This document shows positions 36,756 to 47,214 of a DNA stretch of 64,000 nt, piece by piece. This DNA is from Limnanthes douglasii subsp. nivea (lineage: Eukaryota; Streptophyta; Magnoliopsida; Brassicales; Limnanthaceae), in NCBI GenBank assembly GCA_036936605.1, contig JAUPFV010000005.1:52348742-52412741 (forward strand). The letters run 5' to 3'. The stretch's first letter is position 1. Each line of letters begins with the position of its first letter. The notes under the pieces were generated by a model. It searched no databases. It was not told the DNA's origin and saw only the letters and a list, made by a program, of their open reading frames with translations. The translations under genes and the position numbers were made by a program.

Positions 36756-37254
36756 CTCTCTTGTAAATATTTATCTTCTCATATCTTAGTGTATATATTG
36801 TGGGGGATACTCTTTCCTACCTTGGTGGCGCGGGAGGTTCCAATGAGGTGTCCGGTTTTTTCAATAATATATTATTCCTTCTTCAAATTTCTTGGGAGTA
36901 GTATGAGGAGACTATATAAATTTGAATACTTATTAAACACCCCTAGTATGAGGAGATCAGATAAATTGAATTCTTATTAAACACCCCGACTCTCAAATGA
37001 AATATCTTTGAGCTGACCGGATTTAATAAACAGTTAATTAGATTTATTAAGCATTCAAGATCAAAGTCATTCAACTCTTATTAAACATATATTAAACAAG
37101 TTGGAAATATTAAAAACCACTTAAACATTAGCTATAAGAAGACAAATCAATTCGTACAAAAGAAACATTTGATATTTTAACTTGATCGGAAAATTCTTTG
37201 GCCATCCAAGGACTTTGATTCATAAAACAAGGATTTAAAAACACAACAAATGCC

Positions 37255-39951
37255 TTGGTCATCCAAGGACTTTAGTTCTAAACACACAAAAAAACATTAT
37301 AACCTTAGGGATTGTTCCCTTCGATTTTTTCACCACTTTCACTTTTCTTGGGAGTCTTGAGTTCAGCGCTTGAACTTTCACCAGTTCCTTCATCACAATC
37401 ATCTCCACTTGAATAACTATACTTATCACCATCCACCATGGTATGGAAAAGAATCTCTTCGTATGGAACATATTTTCACAAAGGACCGAGGGTCCTCTTT
37501 GGGAAAGTTTCATGGAATATCAAGACCATGTCCGATTTAACCCCCTCATCTTTTTTTCCCAGAGAATCAACCACCCCGGCAGCATACTTATCTGTGGCTG
37601 CAGCTATCTCTTGAGTGTTTCTATCCTTTAGAGATTTGTTTTATTCCTCTTTCCCCGAGAGAGTGGTTTCTAGCTTCCTTTTCTCTTTGGTTAAAGTGGA
37701 AACTGTATTGGTGTTGGTAGTGTGTTGCTCGTTCAAGGCTTTGATTTTGTTGGAAGAATTGGTTTCCAAGGTAGAGTATTTTGTTTGGATCTCCTCTTGA
37801 GCGCTCTTGGACTGATGAAGTTCGGTTGCAAAATCATCTTTCTCTTTCTTTAAAGCCTCAATCCTTTTGAAAGTAGTGGTGAGATCGGTAGTCAAATTCT
37901 GGTTTGATGTGGTAAGAGTATCAATGCTTGCAGCTTGCTCCCTGACCTGCCTCTCCAAGTCCACTATTGGCCTAATAAAGCCCAAAACTACATGGCCTAA
38001 GATGTCCTTTTCGCTTGACACCTCGAAAGAATCACCATTATAAATGACTGCGTTGGAAATAGTCGACTGAGGGAAGGATCCAAAGTCATCCTTGTCCAGG
38101 TCGTTGAAGTACATGTTATGAAACTTGTCAAGATTAACCTCTGCCTTTATAGATGGCTGGTTAATCGTATGAAGCCTTGGTGAAGTAGGATTAGCAACAT
38201 GAGCCTCTATTTGTGGATGAGCATCGTGTGGCAGTGTAGGATTGTCAGCCGAAGGTTGAAGAATTATTTCTGACCGAGGTTGCTCTTGTTTTTCTTCTTC
38301 GCTCTTCGGTCATTGACCTCTTTGAGCATTTTATGACCTTTCTTCTTGGCCTGAAGGGATTGATCTGATTCCCTAGTTTACCTGACCGTTACAACCACAG
38401 CCTCTCCCTTCAGGATTCTCCGAACCAACTGCTTCAGGGTTTTGGGGAGGTGGGTCAGTTCCAGTCTTCTTCTTCTTCTTCTTCATTTTGTCTAGATGAT
38501 TAGGAGCTTTACTCTGGGCTGGTAAGTACAGCTTGCCATACTTTTCCTTTGTCCTCCTCAGTATAAAATCTGCTAGAGGGGGAGTGGTCTGCTATTCCCA
38601 AGAAAGATCTCTGCTTTCGGTGGAGTTCCATAGATGAAATCTTAACATGTTTCCCGAAGTGAAACAGTTCTAAAAACCAAGCTCCCATGTTTCTGATTCC
38701 CATTGGTTCGATTTGACAAGGGTAGCTTTTCCAGCCTCTAAGTTCTCAAGAAACATATTTGAAAGCACTACATGATAAAACAATAGTCAGTTCAGTCTAA
38801 ACATTAGAAAGTTAAATATAACTGAAAGAATAAAAGAAGTGTTACCTGAGCTCCTCCAATACCTAGTCAGCAGACTCAGATTTGTTTGATAGTTGATCTT
38901 TTTTCCATTCTCTCAGGCTCCACTGATGAACAAAAATTGGGTCCTTCATGGTTTCTCAGCCTCTAGCAGGTCGTTCACCACATTGTCATCGTTCCCCATG
39001 TTATAGTGGTAGAAAGGGATTTGGTGGTTTCTACACAAACCAACAACAGCAGCGAATTTCTCTATGGGAAATATAATTTTAGATAGTATGAAAGCAATGA
39101 TGCTGGCTAGGAGGGTGTACCATACATTCGAACTCAGCTGGCTAGGGTAAAGATTGATCAAATGGAAGTACCGAACTACTTCTGGGTCCAAGGGGAAACA
39201 AAGTCCCCAATTTAGCAGTTCGGTGTATACCACCAGTTCGTTGACCTTGCAGTCTATAGAGTCTCTGGAGTAACTGGAATTTGAACTTTGATAAACTCAG
39301 GGAAGCCCCACCTTATCCATATCCGGTCTAGTTCAGCAGTGTGTGTATACGCATAATTAATTTTCTCAAGGGCTAACAAATATTTCACGTTTACCTTACA
39401 AAGATTTGGCCTAACTCTCCCTTCTAAATACTCTGGGAGAGTTTTAGTGTTAAGAATTCCTGGTTTTTTCCTGCTGGACCGACTGGTATGGTATTCTCGG
39501 TCTGTCCGGATGTTTCCAGGGGAGTATCCTCCCCACTATCATCAATGACTTCCTCCATTATAGTTGATTGTTGATCGATCGACTTATCATGAGTGACCTC
39601 TTTTTCAACTTGAATGGCCTCATCAAAGGTGAATGTGTTGTCCAGATTAATTAATGATTGAGTAGTATGTTTTAAGGCATCCGAACTGAAATTTTTGGAT
39701 GAAGTAGGGTTGCTTTTAGATCTGGAGAGTCGAGTAACTCTCTGAGGTGTGACCTCTTCCGTATCTGATCCCATTGCTATGAAAGATGATGGTTTCCTAA
39801 CACTAGAAACGGTTTTTCTCTTAGGAGAATAATCTAAATACACTTGAACTGAAGGTTCTGATTTTAGAGTAGATAATGTAAGAATGAAAGAAGGTTTTCG
39901 TGTTACCGATGTTCGAGATGATGATGTACTCTTATCAGGTTCTGGAACCAC
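37255..39951 (-). pseudogene. Antisense extra coding region of the Tat element
   Basis: Several open pieces follow each other on the minus strand. At 39951-39424 there are 175 residues, Ser/Thr-rich, with basic patches (SPKRKTVSSVRK, RVTRLSRSKSN) and a Glu-rich part. At 39233-38946, LLNWGLCFPLDPEVVRYFHL, LSSNVWYTLLASIIAFIL and PIEKFAAVVGLCRN resemble the 'putative gypsy-type transposon' domain found in plant Ty3 elements. At 38703-38509 lies a short piece. At 38114-37641 there are 157 residues with a long coiled coil (heptads through LERQVREQAASIDTLTTSNQ and IEALKKEKDDFATELHQ). The gaps contain stops. Such antisense ORFs lie between pol and the 3' LTR in part of the Tat lineage; their role is unknown. 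Both the position and order here agree with that. Confidence 0.65.
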
Positions 39952-40450
39952 TGGTTAACTACTCCACCAGGAAAGATGGGGTGTCTGACTACGATTTCTA
40001 CCTTATTTCTTGCCTTATTTCTTGCTCTCTCTAGGTCTTATAGGTACAACCAACCTTTTTTAATCAAAGTTGTTCTAGCAGTGAACATATAACCTCTTAA
40101 AGACAAGGAACATCAAAATCTCAAGCTTTCTCTCTGTAGAAAAGATTTCTCGTTATGAAAAACTAAACAGTAAAACAAGTTTATATAAAGTTAAACCCAC
40201 TTGAGTGTTTCTTTTGGTGAAGATGAAACGATTTGAATAATGATAAAGGGCTATTAAGTCTACCCTAATAACGTTTTGAAAATAGGTACAACTAAAAAAA
40301 TTACTGAGAGGTTCAATCGAAACGTGACACATGTCAAATTTCAGTTTTTTGACCGTTAGTTTTTCATTTATAACAACAAACCCCTTCGGATCTGATCTAT
40401 GTTTTGTCAATAAATAAGTTAGCTCTTCCAAAACATTTTTTGAAAGACCT

Positions 40451-40461
40451 AAAGGGGCTAC
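40451..40461 (+). other. Polypurine tract of the Tat element
   Basis: AAAGGGGCTAC lies immediately before the TG that opens the LTR. Purine-rich tracts of this form occur at this place in the lineage. Confidence 0.65.
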
Positions 40462-40882
40462 TGATAGGATCTTAACTTTTTGGAAGGACAATCCTGTGAA
40501 AATCGGAGGGGCAGTTTGAGTATATTTTAGACCACGTAAACTAAAAATGATCCGACCAGATAATACGTGATTCTGCTGTGTGCTAACATTAAACCAGATC
40601 CAGGATCCAATCCATAAGGCACATGGGTGAAATAAAAGTATAAATACCCCAACCAACTTCATTTAATAGGTTGGACTTTTGCTAAAAATATTATATACAA
40701 GCATACACCTCATTTATCTTACTACTCTCTACCCAAAAAAATAAGATTGAACTCACAAACTCCCTAAAGTACCCTCCAACCATAAATCGTTCTCATCATA
40801 GTTATTTAAAGATTTTTAATTTAAATATGAACATAACCAACACGTACTTATCCAGAGACGCCTCCGAGTTTTCGTTCCGCCA
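40462..40882 (+). repeat. 3' LTR of the Tat element
   Basis: Starts TGATAGGATC after the PPT and probably ends TTCCGCCA at 40882 (the end is not confirmed by a second LTR). It holds a TATA box in AAGTATAAATACCCC (about 40639), in the same setting as in the solo LTR at 13852. A 169-residue open frame on the minus strand (40153-40662) overlaps it and is not a gene. Confidence 0.65.
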
Positions 40883-41667
40883 GTACGATTTAAAACTCAA
40901 TCAATTTTATTACAAATACCTCTAAAGATTTTTACGACTCTAGCCAAAACTAAGATGTTGTATGGGTCAATAAAAAAACATTCGGCTTGAAGCGAAAATA
41001 CATAAAAGGGATTTGGCCATCTTCACAAGAAGACCATACATTTTATAAATTTTAGTCTTTCTTTGAATCTTTCGCAAGGAATATGAGCATACTAATAAAT
41101 GTGAATTTTTTTTTATCCAATTAGCAAAATAATAAGAGCCTAATGGATTGAATCTTAAACATAAAAAAGAGATAATTAAAAAGATATCCGTAATGGGGGC
41201 ACAAAAAGTTGCATCAGTGATATTTGTATTTATTAACCAATCACTAATATCTTTGTTTTATCTTCTTCCAATATAGGAGATGTAAGCTGCTCTAATATAT
41301 AGCAAATTACTTGTAGTAGTTATATTTTTATTTAAATATAATATAATGTTCAAAACAATAATTATAATATTTATATTTTTATATATATATATAACTACGT
41401 TTAGTAATTGTATTTTTTAAAATAATATTTCTCATAGAAAATAACAATGTATAATAGAATCTTGACAATCTTATTGATATACTTACTAAGTTATCATACA
41501 CTATTTATTATGTTATATTATTTTAAGTTAAGTTTAAATTTGAAATTTGAAATTTGACTCATATCATCCAAAATTTACCATACCATTTTAAAAATAAATA
41601 TCGTTTTAAAATATTAATATAATTCTAGTATTAAGTTTACTATTTTATTATTTATTTTATTAGGATA
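40883..41667. other. A+T-rich spacer
   Basis: No recognisable coding sequence or RNA gene. Long T- and A-rich runs. Confidence 0.5.
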
Positions 41668-41959
41668 TCTATCAATAACCACCAAACATCAAACTTATAT
41701 ACTAATAAGCAACCAAAGTTTGATAAAATACAAATGAGCACATAATGATAAGTGAGTATTTACAGATAACCACCTGGTAGTCTGAAATACCTCTTAACCG
41801 TTTATCTATTTTTTAAACTTTATTTTATTTTTTAAAAAATTCTATAACTTTTTAACCATAACTTAAAAAAATCTCAAAATACAAGTGGTTTTACTTTTTT
41901 ACGACAAACAAAATTATATCTATGAAAGATATTTTTAAATATTTTTTTAGTTTTTTTAG
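41668..41959 (+). repeat. Dispersed repeat R, copy 1, left part
   Basis: TCTATCAATAACCACC, GTTTGATAA, AAATGAGCACATAA, ACCACCTGGTAGTCTGAAAT and TGAAAGATATTTTT line up in order with 48243-48480. The copy stops at 41959 where the Pack-MULE begins and resumes at 47447. Confidence 0.65.
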
Positions 41960-42160
41960 GAGGAAAGTACCCCTAAATACCCACTCAACTATGAAATACC
42001 AAAATGGTACCCATTTTTGGACTAGTTTCATAAAATACCTAGAGCCATATTTGGGACAATTATACCCTCTAGGGTATAAAAAGGGCTGTTTGGTTGAAAC
42101 CCACTTTTTTTACACCTTCTAATCAGACTTTTAGGTTCTAATTCCCCCCACTTTCTCATT
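41960..42160 (+). repeat. Left terminal inverted repeat with promoter-like DNA
   Basis: Contains GGGTATAAAAAGGGC (about 42074), a good TATA box, followed by a pyrimidine-rich stretch. It points inward at the dsRBD gene piece. Confidence 0.5.
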
Positions 42161-42336
42161 TCTAAATTTGAGGAGAGAGAAACGAAAAAAACGATACAGA
42201 ACCAAAAAACTAGACGTCGAACCTTCAGAACTCCAGCGACTGAACCGTGTGTCATTAGTACTCCTGCCACCGAAACAAACGACGATAGCCAGAATTCCGG
42301 CCACCGTACCATCGTCCGCCTCCGTCACCGTCGGAA
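42160..42336 (+). promoter_or_regulatory. Leader exon of the dsRBD transcript unit (inferred)
   Basis: The sequence is less A+T-rich than its surroundings (CCGGCCACCGTACCATCGTC) and ends GGAAAG|GTACGT, a good splice donor at 42337. It contains no ATG in any frame before the donor. It looks like a non-coding first exon. Confidence 0.45.
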
Positions 42337-42539
42337 AGGTACGTTTTTGGTCTTCTTCTTCAGACTGTCTGTGTTTTTCAGCGTAACTAACCAGTGACGG
42401 TTAGGGTAGATTTCGTAGACGTTGCCGGAGTTGTGAACGTCGATAGAGTTAGGTTTTGAAAAGTTGTCCTCACTGCGGCGAGATTTTATCGTCTCTTCTA
42501 ACGTAATGATTTAGTGTTAATGATTTGTGTTGAAATGTA

Positions 42540-43010
42540 GTTGTAGGACGTGGCTGTCGACCTTCGGTAGAACTTGTTTAGTGTGGAACTGGTATGAACT
42601 TGTTTTGTGTAGAACTAGTTTTGTGTATGAACTTGTTTTGTGTGGAACTAGTTGTAGATTTAGTGTTAATATTTCAGTAGAACTTGTTTTGTGTGGAACT
42701 TGTGAAACCTGTACGTATCGATCTCCTCGAACTGTATATTTTGCCTTATCTATCATAGTCGTTGCTGTCGACCTTCAATAGATGTTGTTTTGTGTGGTAG
42801 TGGTTTATCGTGGCCTTATCTATCATTATGAACTGTATATGTTGCCTTATCTATCGTAGTCGTGGCTGTCGACCTTGAGTAGAGGTTGTTTTGTGTGCAA
42901 CTGTTATGAACTGTACGTATCTATGATTATGAACTGTATATGTTGCCTTATCTATCATAGTGGTGGGTGTCGACCTTGAGTAGAGGTTGTTTTGTTTTGC
43001 TGTGCATAGA
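42540..43010 (+). repeat. ~100-bp tandem repeat in the putative intron
   Basis: The core GGCTGTCGACCTT, followed by AGTAGAGGTTGTTTTGTGTG, starts near 42549, 42760, 42861 and 42960. It is preceded in later copies by GAACTGTATATGTTGCCTTA and TCTATCRTAGT. A shorter AACTTGTTTTGTGTGGAACT repeat lies in the first part. Open frames on both strands here are repeat artefacts. Confidence 0.8.
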
Positions 43011-43018
43011 TTTTCAGA

Positions 43019-43648
43019 GCTCTATTGGAGCCCATTATCACTTACGGGGATTTGGAGAAACAACTGCAGCCTGTAACGCTGCTTTATGAATGGTGTCAAA
43101 AGCAATGGAAAAAAGTCGATATTCAATTCGGGAAGACAGGGACTACCACTGCTGCTAGTGTGTATGTAGATGGCGAGCTGGTCTCAACAGCATCGTCGGA
43201 GCAAAGGGATATTGCAAAACTCGAAGCTGCCAATGAAGCTTTGAGTAAGATGACCGATACAATCCCTACGAATTTGAGAATGATGGACATTTTTGAAGGG
43301 TTAGGTAGTTCGTTTGATATCGAAGGTGCAAAGCAGAAAGTGCACGAGATTTGTGGCAAGAAACGATGGGCTAAGCCTACGTACAAGTATGTTGTTCTTT
43401 TATCGAATTTAGATCTTTGATTGGAATCAACTTCTAACTCCTTTTTTCTTGATTTGATTCTTTACAGGGTTGAGAGACAAGAGGGTCCTTCACACGACCG
43501 GAAATTTGTGTGCTCAGTTGAAGTTTCGACCGGAGAAGGTATACTTTGCATGATGGGAGACGAGAAGCCAAAAGTTAAAGAGTCGGACAACTCTGCGGCT
43601 TTGTTGATGATTCGAGCTTTACAAAACTCGAGTTACTTAGGATTCTGA
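43019..43648 (+). pseudogene. Two-dsRBD fragment of an RNase III-like (RTL) gene
   Basis: Two exons are clear. The first, 43019-43386, follows a TTTCAG acceptor and ends at GTATGT. The second, 43468-43648, follows TTTACAG and ends at TGA. The splice restores the frame (TYK|VERQEG). Residues about 12-77 form a first double-stranded RNA-binding domain (LYEWCQKQWKKVDIQFG, VYVDGELVSTASSEQRDIAK, LEAANEALSK). Residues about 100-175 form a second (AKQKVHEICGKKRWAKPTYK, GPSHDRKFVCSVEV, KVKESDNSAALLMIRAL). This pair matches the C-terminal half of plant RNase III-like RTL2-type proteins, which cut dsRNA. The RNase III domain is absent. The first exon has no ATG ahead of the first domain (it opens LEPIIT from a TTG), and the upstream leader has none either, so it may be only an RNA. 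The sequence itself is undamaged by stops. Confidence 0.7.
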
Positions 43649-43959
43649 TACTGTTGATGATTCAAGCTCTACAAAACTGAGTTACTTATAATTCTGATAC
43701 TGCTGATTATACAAGCTCTGCAAAACTCTCGGTTACTACTAATGATTCTGATACTCACATGATTTTTATTGTAACTTCAACAAACACTTCTACTCTAGAG
43801 ATTTGAGATATTTTGAGATTATGATATATAATTCTATTATGTTTAAGAAATTCTGTAGGTTTTTCTGAAAGTTTGGCAATTGTTAGATACATATGTGCTC
43901 CTTTAGCCTCAAGCCAAATCGGTTTGTCGATTTCAATATAATTGAATTATTTTATCACT
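43649..43959. other. 3' flank of the dsRBD piece
   Basis: The end of the coding part (GATTCTGATACT, then TGTTGATGATTC and ACAAAACT) is repeated about two and a half times at 43600-43760, suggesting slippage. Nothing else is seen. Confidence 0.4.
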
Positions 43960-45210
43960 TTTCTCATCTATCAATAGTTTTCTATATAAAATCAAGTATC
44001 TATCAGACTATTAAGTATCTAGCCATGCCTATATTTTGTATCTATCAGACTATTAATCACGTATCTAGCAATGTCTATATGTCGTATCTATCAGACTTAG
44101 ACTCACGTATCTAGCAATGTCTATATGTCGTATCTAGAAAATATATAGTGCTGCATCTAGCAATGTCTATATGTCATATCTATCAGACTTATACTCAAGT
44201 ATCCATCAAATAAATCAATGCCAATCGCAACCACAACACAACGTATCTAGCAATATCGATGTCATATATCTATCTTCAATCTACCAGGCTATAGTAGTCG
44301 TGAATCACAGCCTCTAGTAAATTCTGAGATGAAACACTAAGGGGATAATCTAAAGTACCTACCAAACTAAATATAACTAAGCTATCAGATGGATGTGAAT
44401 ATTAAAATCGCATACATAAATTGTTGTATCTATCAGATGTATACTCCAGGATCTATCAATGTTATATATCGTGTCTATCAGACTATTGTTCACGTATCTA
44501 GCAATGTTAATATATCGTATCTATCAGATTTATACTCAAGTATCTATCAATGCAGATGTTTCGTGTCTATCAGACTATTGTTCACGTATCTAGCAATGTC
44601 AATATATCGTATCTATCAGATTTATACTCAAGTATTAATTAATGCAGATGTTCCGTATCTATCAGACTATAATTCACATATCTAGCAATGTTAATATATC
44701 GTATCTATCAGATTTATACTCAAGTATCTATTAATGCAGATGTTCCGTATCTATCAGACTATAATTCACATATCTAGTAATGTCTTGCAAAAAGATAACG
44801 AGTATCTAGCGTTGTAATCTCAGCATATCAATCAAATTTAGACATTATATACGATAAGAATCATCCAATCAAATAGACATGGTACATATCAATGTTAACA
44901 GTATACAAAAATATAAGTCGAAAGATAAGGAGTACTTATCTATGAAAATCAAAATATTACTAAAAAATCGGGAACATAAGTTCAGAACGGAGCATCACAT
45001 GACGTCCTATTACTAGACTAGCAATGTCAATATATTAGTATGCTTCTGTTAGGGTATTAAAGACTAGCAATGTCTTCCTTCATATCTAGCAATGTCTATA
45101 ACATTGTATATGTTTTGAGTTGATGCTGCATCTGTCTAGCAATGTGTCCCTTCATATCTAGCAAGGTGTTCCTTCAAATCTAGCAACGTGTCCTTCATAT
45201 CTATCAGAGT
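43960..45210. repeat. Tandem array with 92-bp higher-order unit
   Basis: The short phrases GTATCTATCAGACTAT, CACGTATCTAGCAATGT and ACTCAAGTATCTATCAATGC recur across the whole stretch. In the centre they form exact 92-base periods: units begin at 44470, 44562, 44654 and 44746. Towards both ends the order decays to single phrases (TCATATCTAGCAA near 45080-45190). No coding meaning. Confidence 0.88.
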
Positions 45211-45670
45211 TAATAAAATCAACATCCTCCAAAGGTAAACTGCAGTAATGAAGTAAATGCATCATCTGTTCCATGGCGATTCTCACCTGCGAGAAAATTC
45301 AAGAAAGGATAATGGTGTTAGGTTAGGTCAATAGGTTTTGTTTTTTTCCAATACTAAAACAACACAAAGAACACGAGCATAAACACTAAGCATATCGAAA
45401 TCTAGCTCAATTGGATTAGCCATCAACAATGTATAAAGAAGTGACAATCAACCAAATGATGTCAAATGCAATCGTATAATACTTGGGTTTAAACTCACTT
45501 ACTTGAGCTAAGTCAATAATGAACTCCATACAGAAACCTTACTGTCACTATAGATATAGCCTTACTGTCATCATAGATATATTCCTCTAACATAAAGACT
45601 TTTATTTGCAACCTAACATAAGGGTAGCTAGAGGGATATATTCTTTATAAGAAGAGTAAAGTTCCTTTCC

Positions 45671-45783
45671 AAATTCAATCATGAACCAACCACATCAAAA
45701 ATAGCAAGAAAACAAGTGGACTCAAACGAATTTGCTTTACCTTAGGAGCAACAACAGTAGCCGCTTTGACTACCAAACTAGGG
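45671..45783 (-). pseudogene. Second partial copy of CPN20 exon 1 end and intron start
   Basis: Almost identical to 46563-46678: it encodes SLVVKAATVVAPK, followed by the donor GTAAAG and intron bases. It is fused to the CAD exon piece at 45784. One host fragment is thus present twice in the element. Confidence 0.8.
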
Positions 45784-45843
45784 CATGATAGCATGTTGTG
45801 CAAACACTGTGTCAATAATACCATCCATGCTCCCCAATGCAGC
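45784..45843 (-). pseudogene. CAD exon fragment (C-terminal part)
   Basis: After a TACAG acceptor the minus strand reads AALGSMDGIIDTVFAQHA, the 'G(T/S)MDGIIDTVSAxH' stretch of the cinnamyl alcohol dehydrogenase nucleotide-binding domain. It stops where the CPN20 duplicate begins. Confidence 0.7.
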
Positions 45844-46053
45844 CTGTACGTATAGAAGAACCATGTTGAATTATAATTACCAGTCTTTTGAAAATTGTAT
45901 ATTACGAAAATAAAAATATATATATACAAAACTAGCAACGTTGTTGGTTACCGGACAAGTTTCAAATGCATATATGAATGAATATAGTATACAAACTAAC
46001 TAAGTATGATCCAGAAAAAGTTGTTGGAACTGGAATTTGGAATTTGGAAATAC

Positions 46054-46562
46054 CTGAATTTGATCTGGTTCGCGACTAACCAAGAAAGAATCGACACCCA
46101 GTTGCTCCATGGCTTCCTTCTTCTTCGCAGGAGAAGTACTGATGACAGTGACCCTAAGACCCATAGCTTTTGCGAATCTGACAGCAACATGTCCTAGTCC
46201 ACCTAAACCAACAACACCAAGATGCAAACCGGGCTTGTCGAGCGCGTAGTATTTCAATGGACTGTACACAGTGATCCCGGCACATAGTAAAGGAGCACCA
46301 GCATCTAGTGGCATGTTTTCAGGGAAACGAATAATAAAATCCTCCGCGCAGACCATGATGTCAGAGTAGCCACCGTAGGTGATGGTACCGTCAGTGTCTG
46401 CGGAGCCATAGGTTAGGATCATTTTAGGACAGTAGTTTTCAAGGTTGTTGGTGCAGCTGTCACACGAGCGGCATGATCCCACCATGCACCCAACTCCTAC
46501 TTTGTCACCGACTTTGAATTTTGTTACTTTGCTGCCAACTTCCGTGACTTCACCAGCAACTT
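46054..46562 (-). pseudogene. Cinnamyl/mannitol alcohol dehydrogenase exon fragment
   Basis: About 169 codons are open. Residues 4-25 read [20 protein letters not shown]. The structural zinc cysteines follow in [16 protein letters not shown]. Then come [20 protein letters not shown] and the NADP-binding [17 protein letters not shown]. The family (medium-chain zinc dehydrogenases, CAD6/ELI3 type) reduces cinnamaldehydes or oxidises mannitol in the cytosol. The first ~65 residues, including the catalytic zinc ligands Cys and the GHE motif, are missing; the start merges into the CPN20 piece at 46563. A GTATTT donor follows DQIQ at 46053. There is no in-frame ATG, so the ORF depends on its fusion partner. 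Further exons were lost apart from a short piece at 45784-45843. Confidence 0.88.
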
Positions 46563-46871
46563 CCAAATTCAATCATGAACCAACCACAACAAAAATAGCA
46601 AGAAAACAAGTGGACTCAAACAAATTTGCTTTACCTTAGGAGCAACAACAGTAGCCGCTTTGACTACCAAACCAGGGAAAGAATGATGCGAGATAGAACT
46701 TGGAGCCAATCTCCCGAATGAAGCGAATCTGACACAAGAAGCTTGAAAAGAAGCTAAGTTCTTACCTACTGTAGCTGATAGTGGTGCTGTTAATTGAGTT
46801 GAAGCCACGAATCCATGAAACAGTAAAACAAGTGAAAACACGAATCCAGTTCTGGTTCTATTTCCTTCCAT
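46563..46871 (-). pseudogene. CPN20 (chloroplast co-chaperonin) exon 1 fragment
   Basis: From 46808 the minus strand reads ASTQLTAPLSATVGKNLASF after a GTG, then SCVRFASFGRLAPSS and SFPGLVVKAATVVAPK, ending at a GTAAAG donor (46634). This is the transit peptide and mature start of plastid Cpn20/21, the co-chaperonin of chloroplast Cpn60. The normal ATG has become GTG. An in-frame ATG at 46871 (MEGNRTRTG) would add an N-terminal extension. The co-chaperonin domains are absent. The intron start runs straight into the CAD exon, so a spliced or read-through RNA could join a plastid-targeting sequence to a CAD core. Right-end promoter-like DNA lies 350-450 bases upstream. Confidence 0.78.
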
Positions 46872-47214
46872 GAAAATGGGAACATTAGCTATAATCAGGA
46901 ACAGAAACCATGATATCAAAGCAATAAAATGAATAAAACCCTAGAAATTAAGTTGAAACTGTACCTATGACGGGAGTGACGAAGAAAGCGATGATGATAA
47001 GGTTTTTGGGATGGTTTTATCTAAAGACTCGGAGGAGAAACAAATTAAGTGTTTGCAAGAGACAGAAGGTTCTAGAGGAAAATTGAGTTAATAATAGAGG
47101 AAAAAAGGATAATGTCGCCGGTGGTTACGATGGTTAGCCGGTGGTGAGATAATGTCGCCGGAAAAATGGGTTGTTTGTTAGGTTAGGAGAGAGGAGAGAG
47201 AGGGGGTAATAAAT
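46872..47214 (-). other. Upstream leader region of the CPN20/CAD unit
   Basis: On the minus strand it has CT-rich, CCGGCGACATTATC-containing leader DNA (the phrase occurs twice) and a possible 5' leader intron (GTCATAG|GTACAG). No coding domain. Confidence 0.4.

Larger units (their letters stand above)
32103..40882 (+). mobile_element. 5'-truncated Tat-lineage Ty3/gypsy retrotransposon
   Basis: Domain order on the plus strand is gag, protease, RT, RNase H, a second RNase H, integrase. Then comes a 2.9-kb region coding on the opposite strand, a PPT and a 3' LTR. Two RNase H domains and an extra antisense coding region between pol and the 3' LTR are marks of the Tat/Ogre/Retand branch. The 5' LTR, PBS and start of gag are absent. 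Homology begins inside gag at about 32100. Stops, frame shifts and an integrase deletion show it is inactive. Related gag or protease relics occur at 2.2, 8.6 and 59.1-60.2 kb. Confidence 0.85.

Noticed and set aside
37443..37800. Plus-strand ORFs inside the antisense region of the Tat element
   Set aside because: They are complements of the coiled-coil ORF and have no recognisable content.
40153..40662. 169-residue minus-strand ORF
   Set aside because: It lies across the PPT and 3' LTR of the Tat element and matches no family.
42517..42781. Overlapping ORFs on both strands rich in HKTSS or NWYELV
   Set aside because: Translated tandem repeat in the putative intron.
43960..45210. CRISPR-like repeat-spacer pattern
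   Set aside because: Plant nuclear DNA. The unit is tandem without unique spacers.
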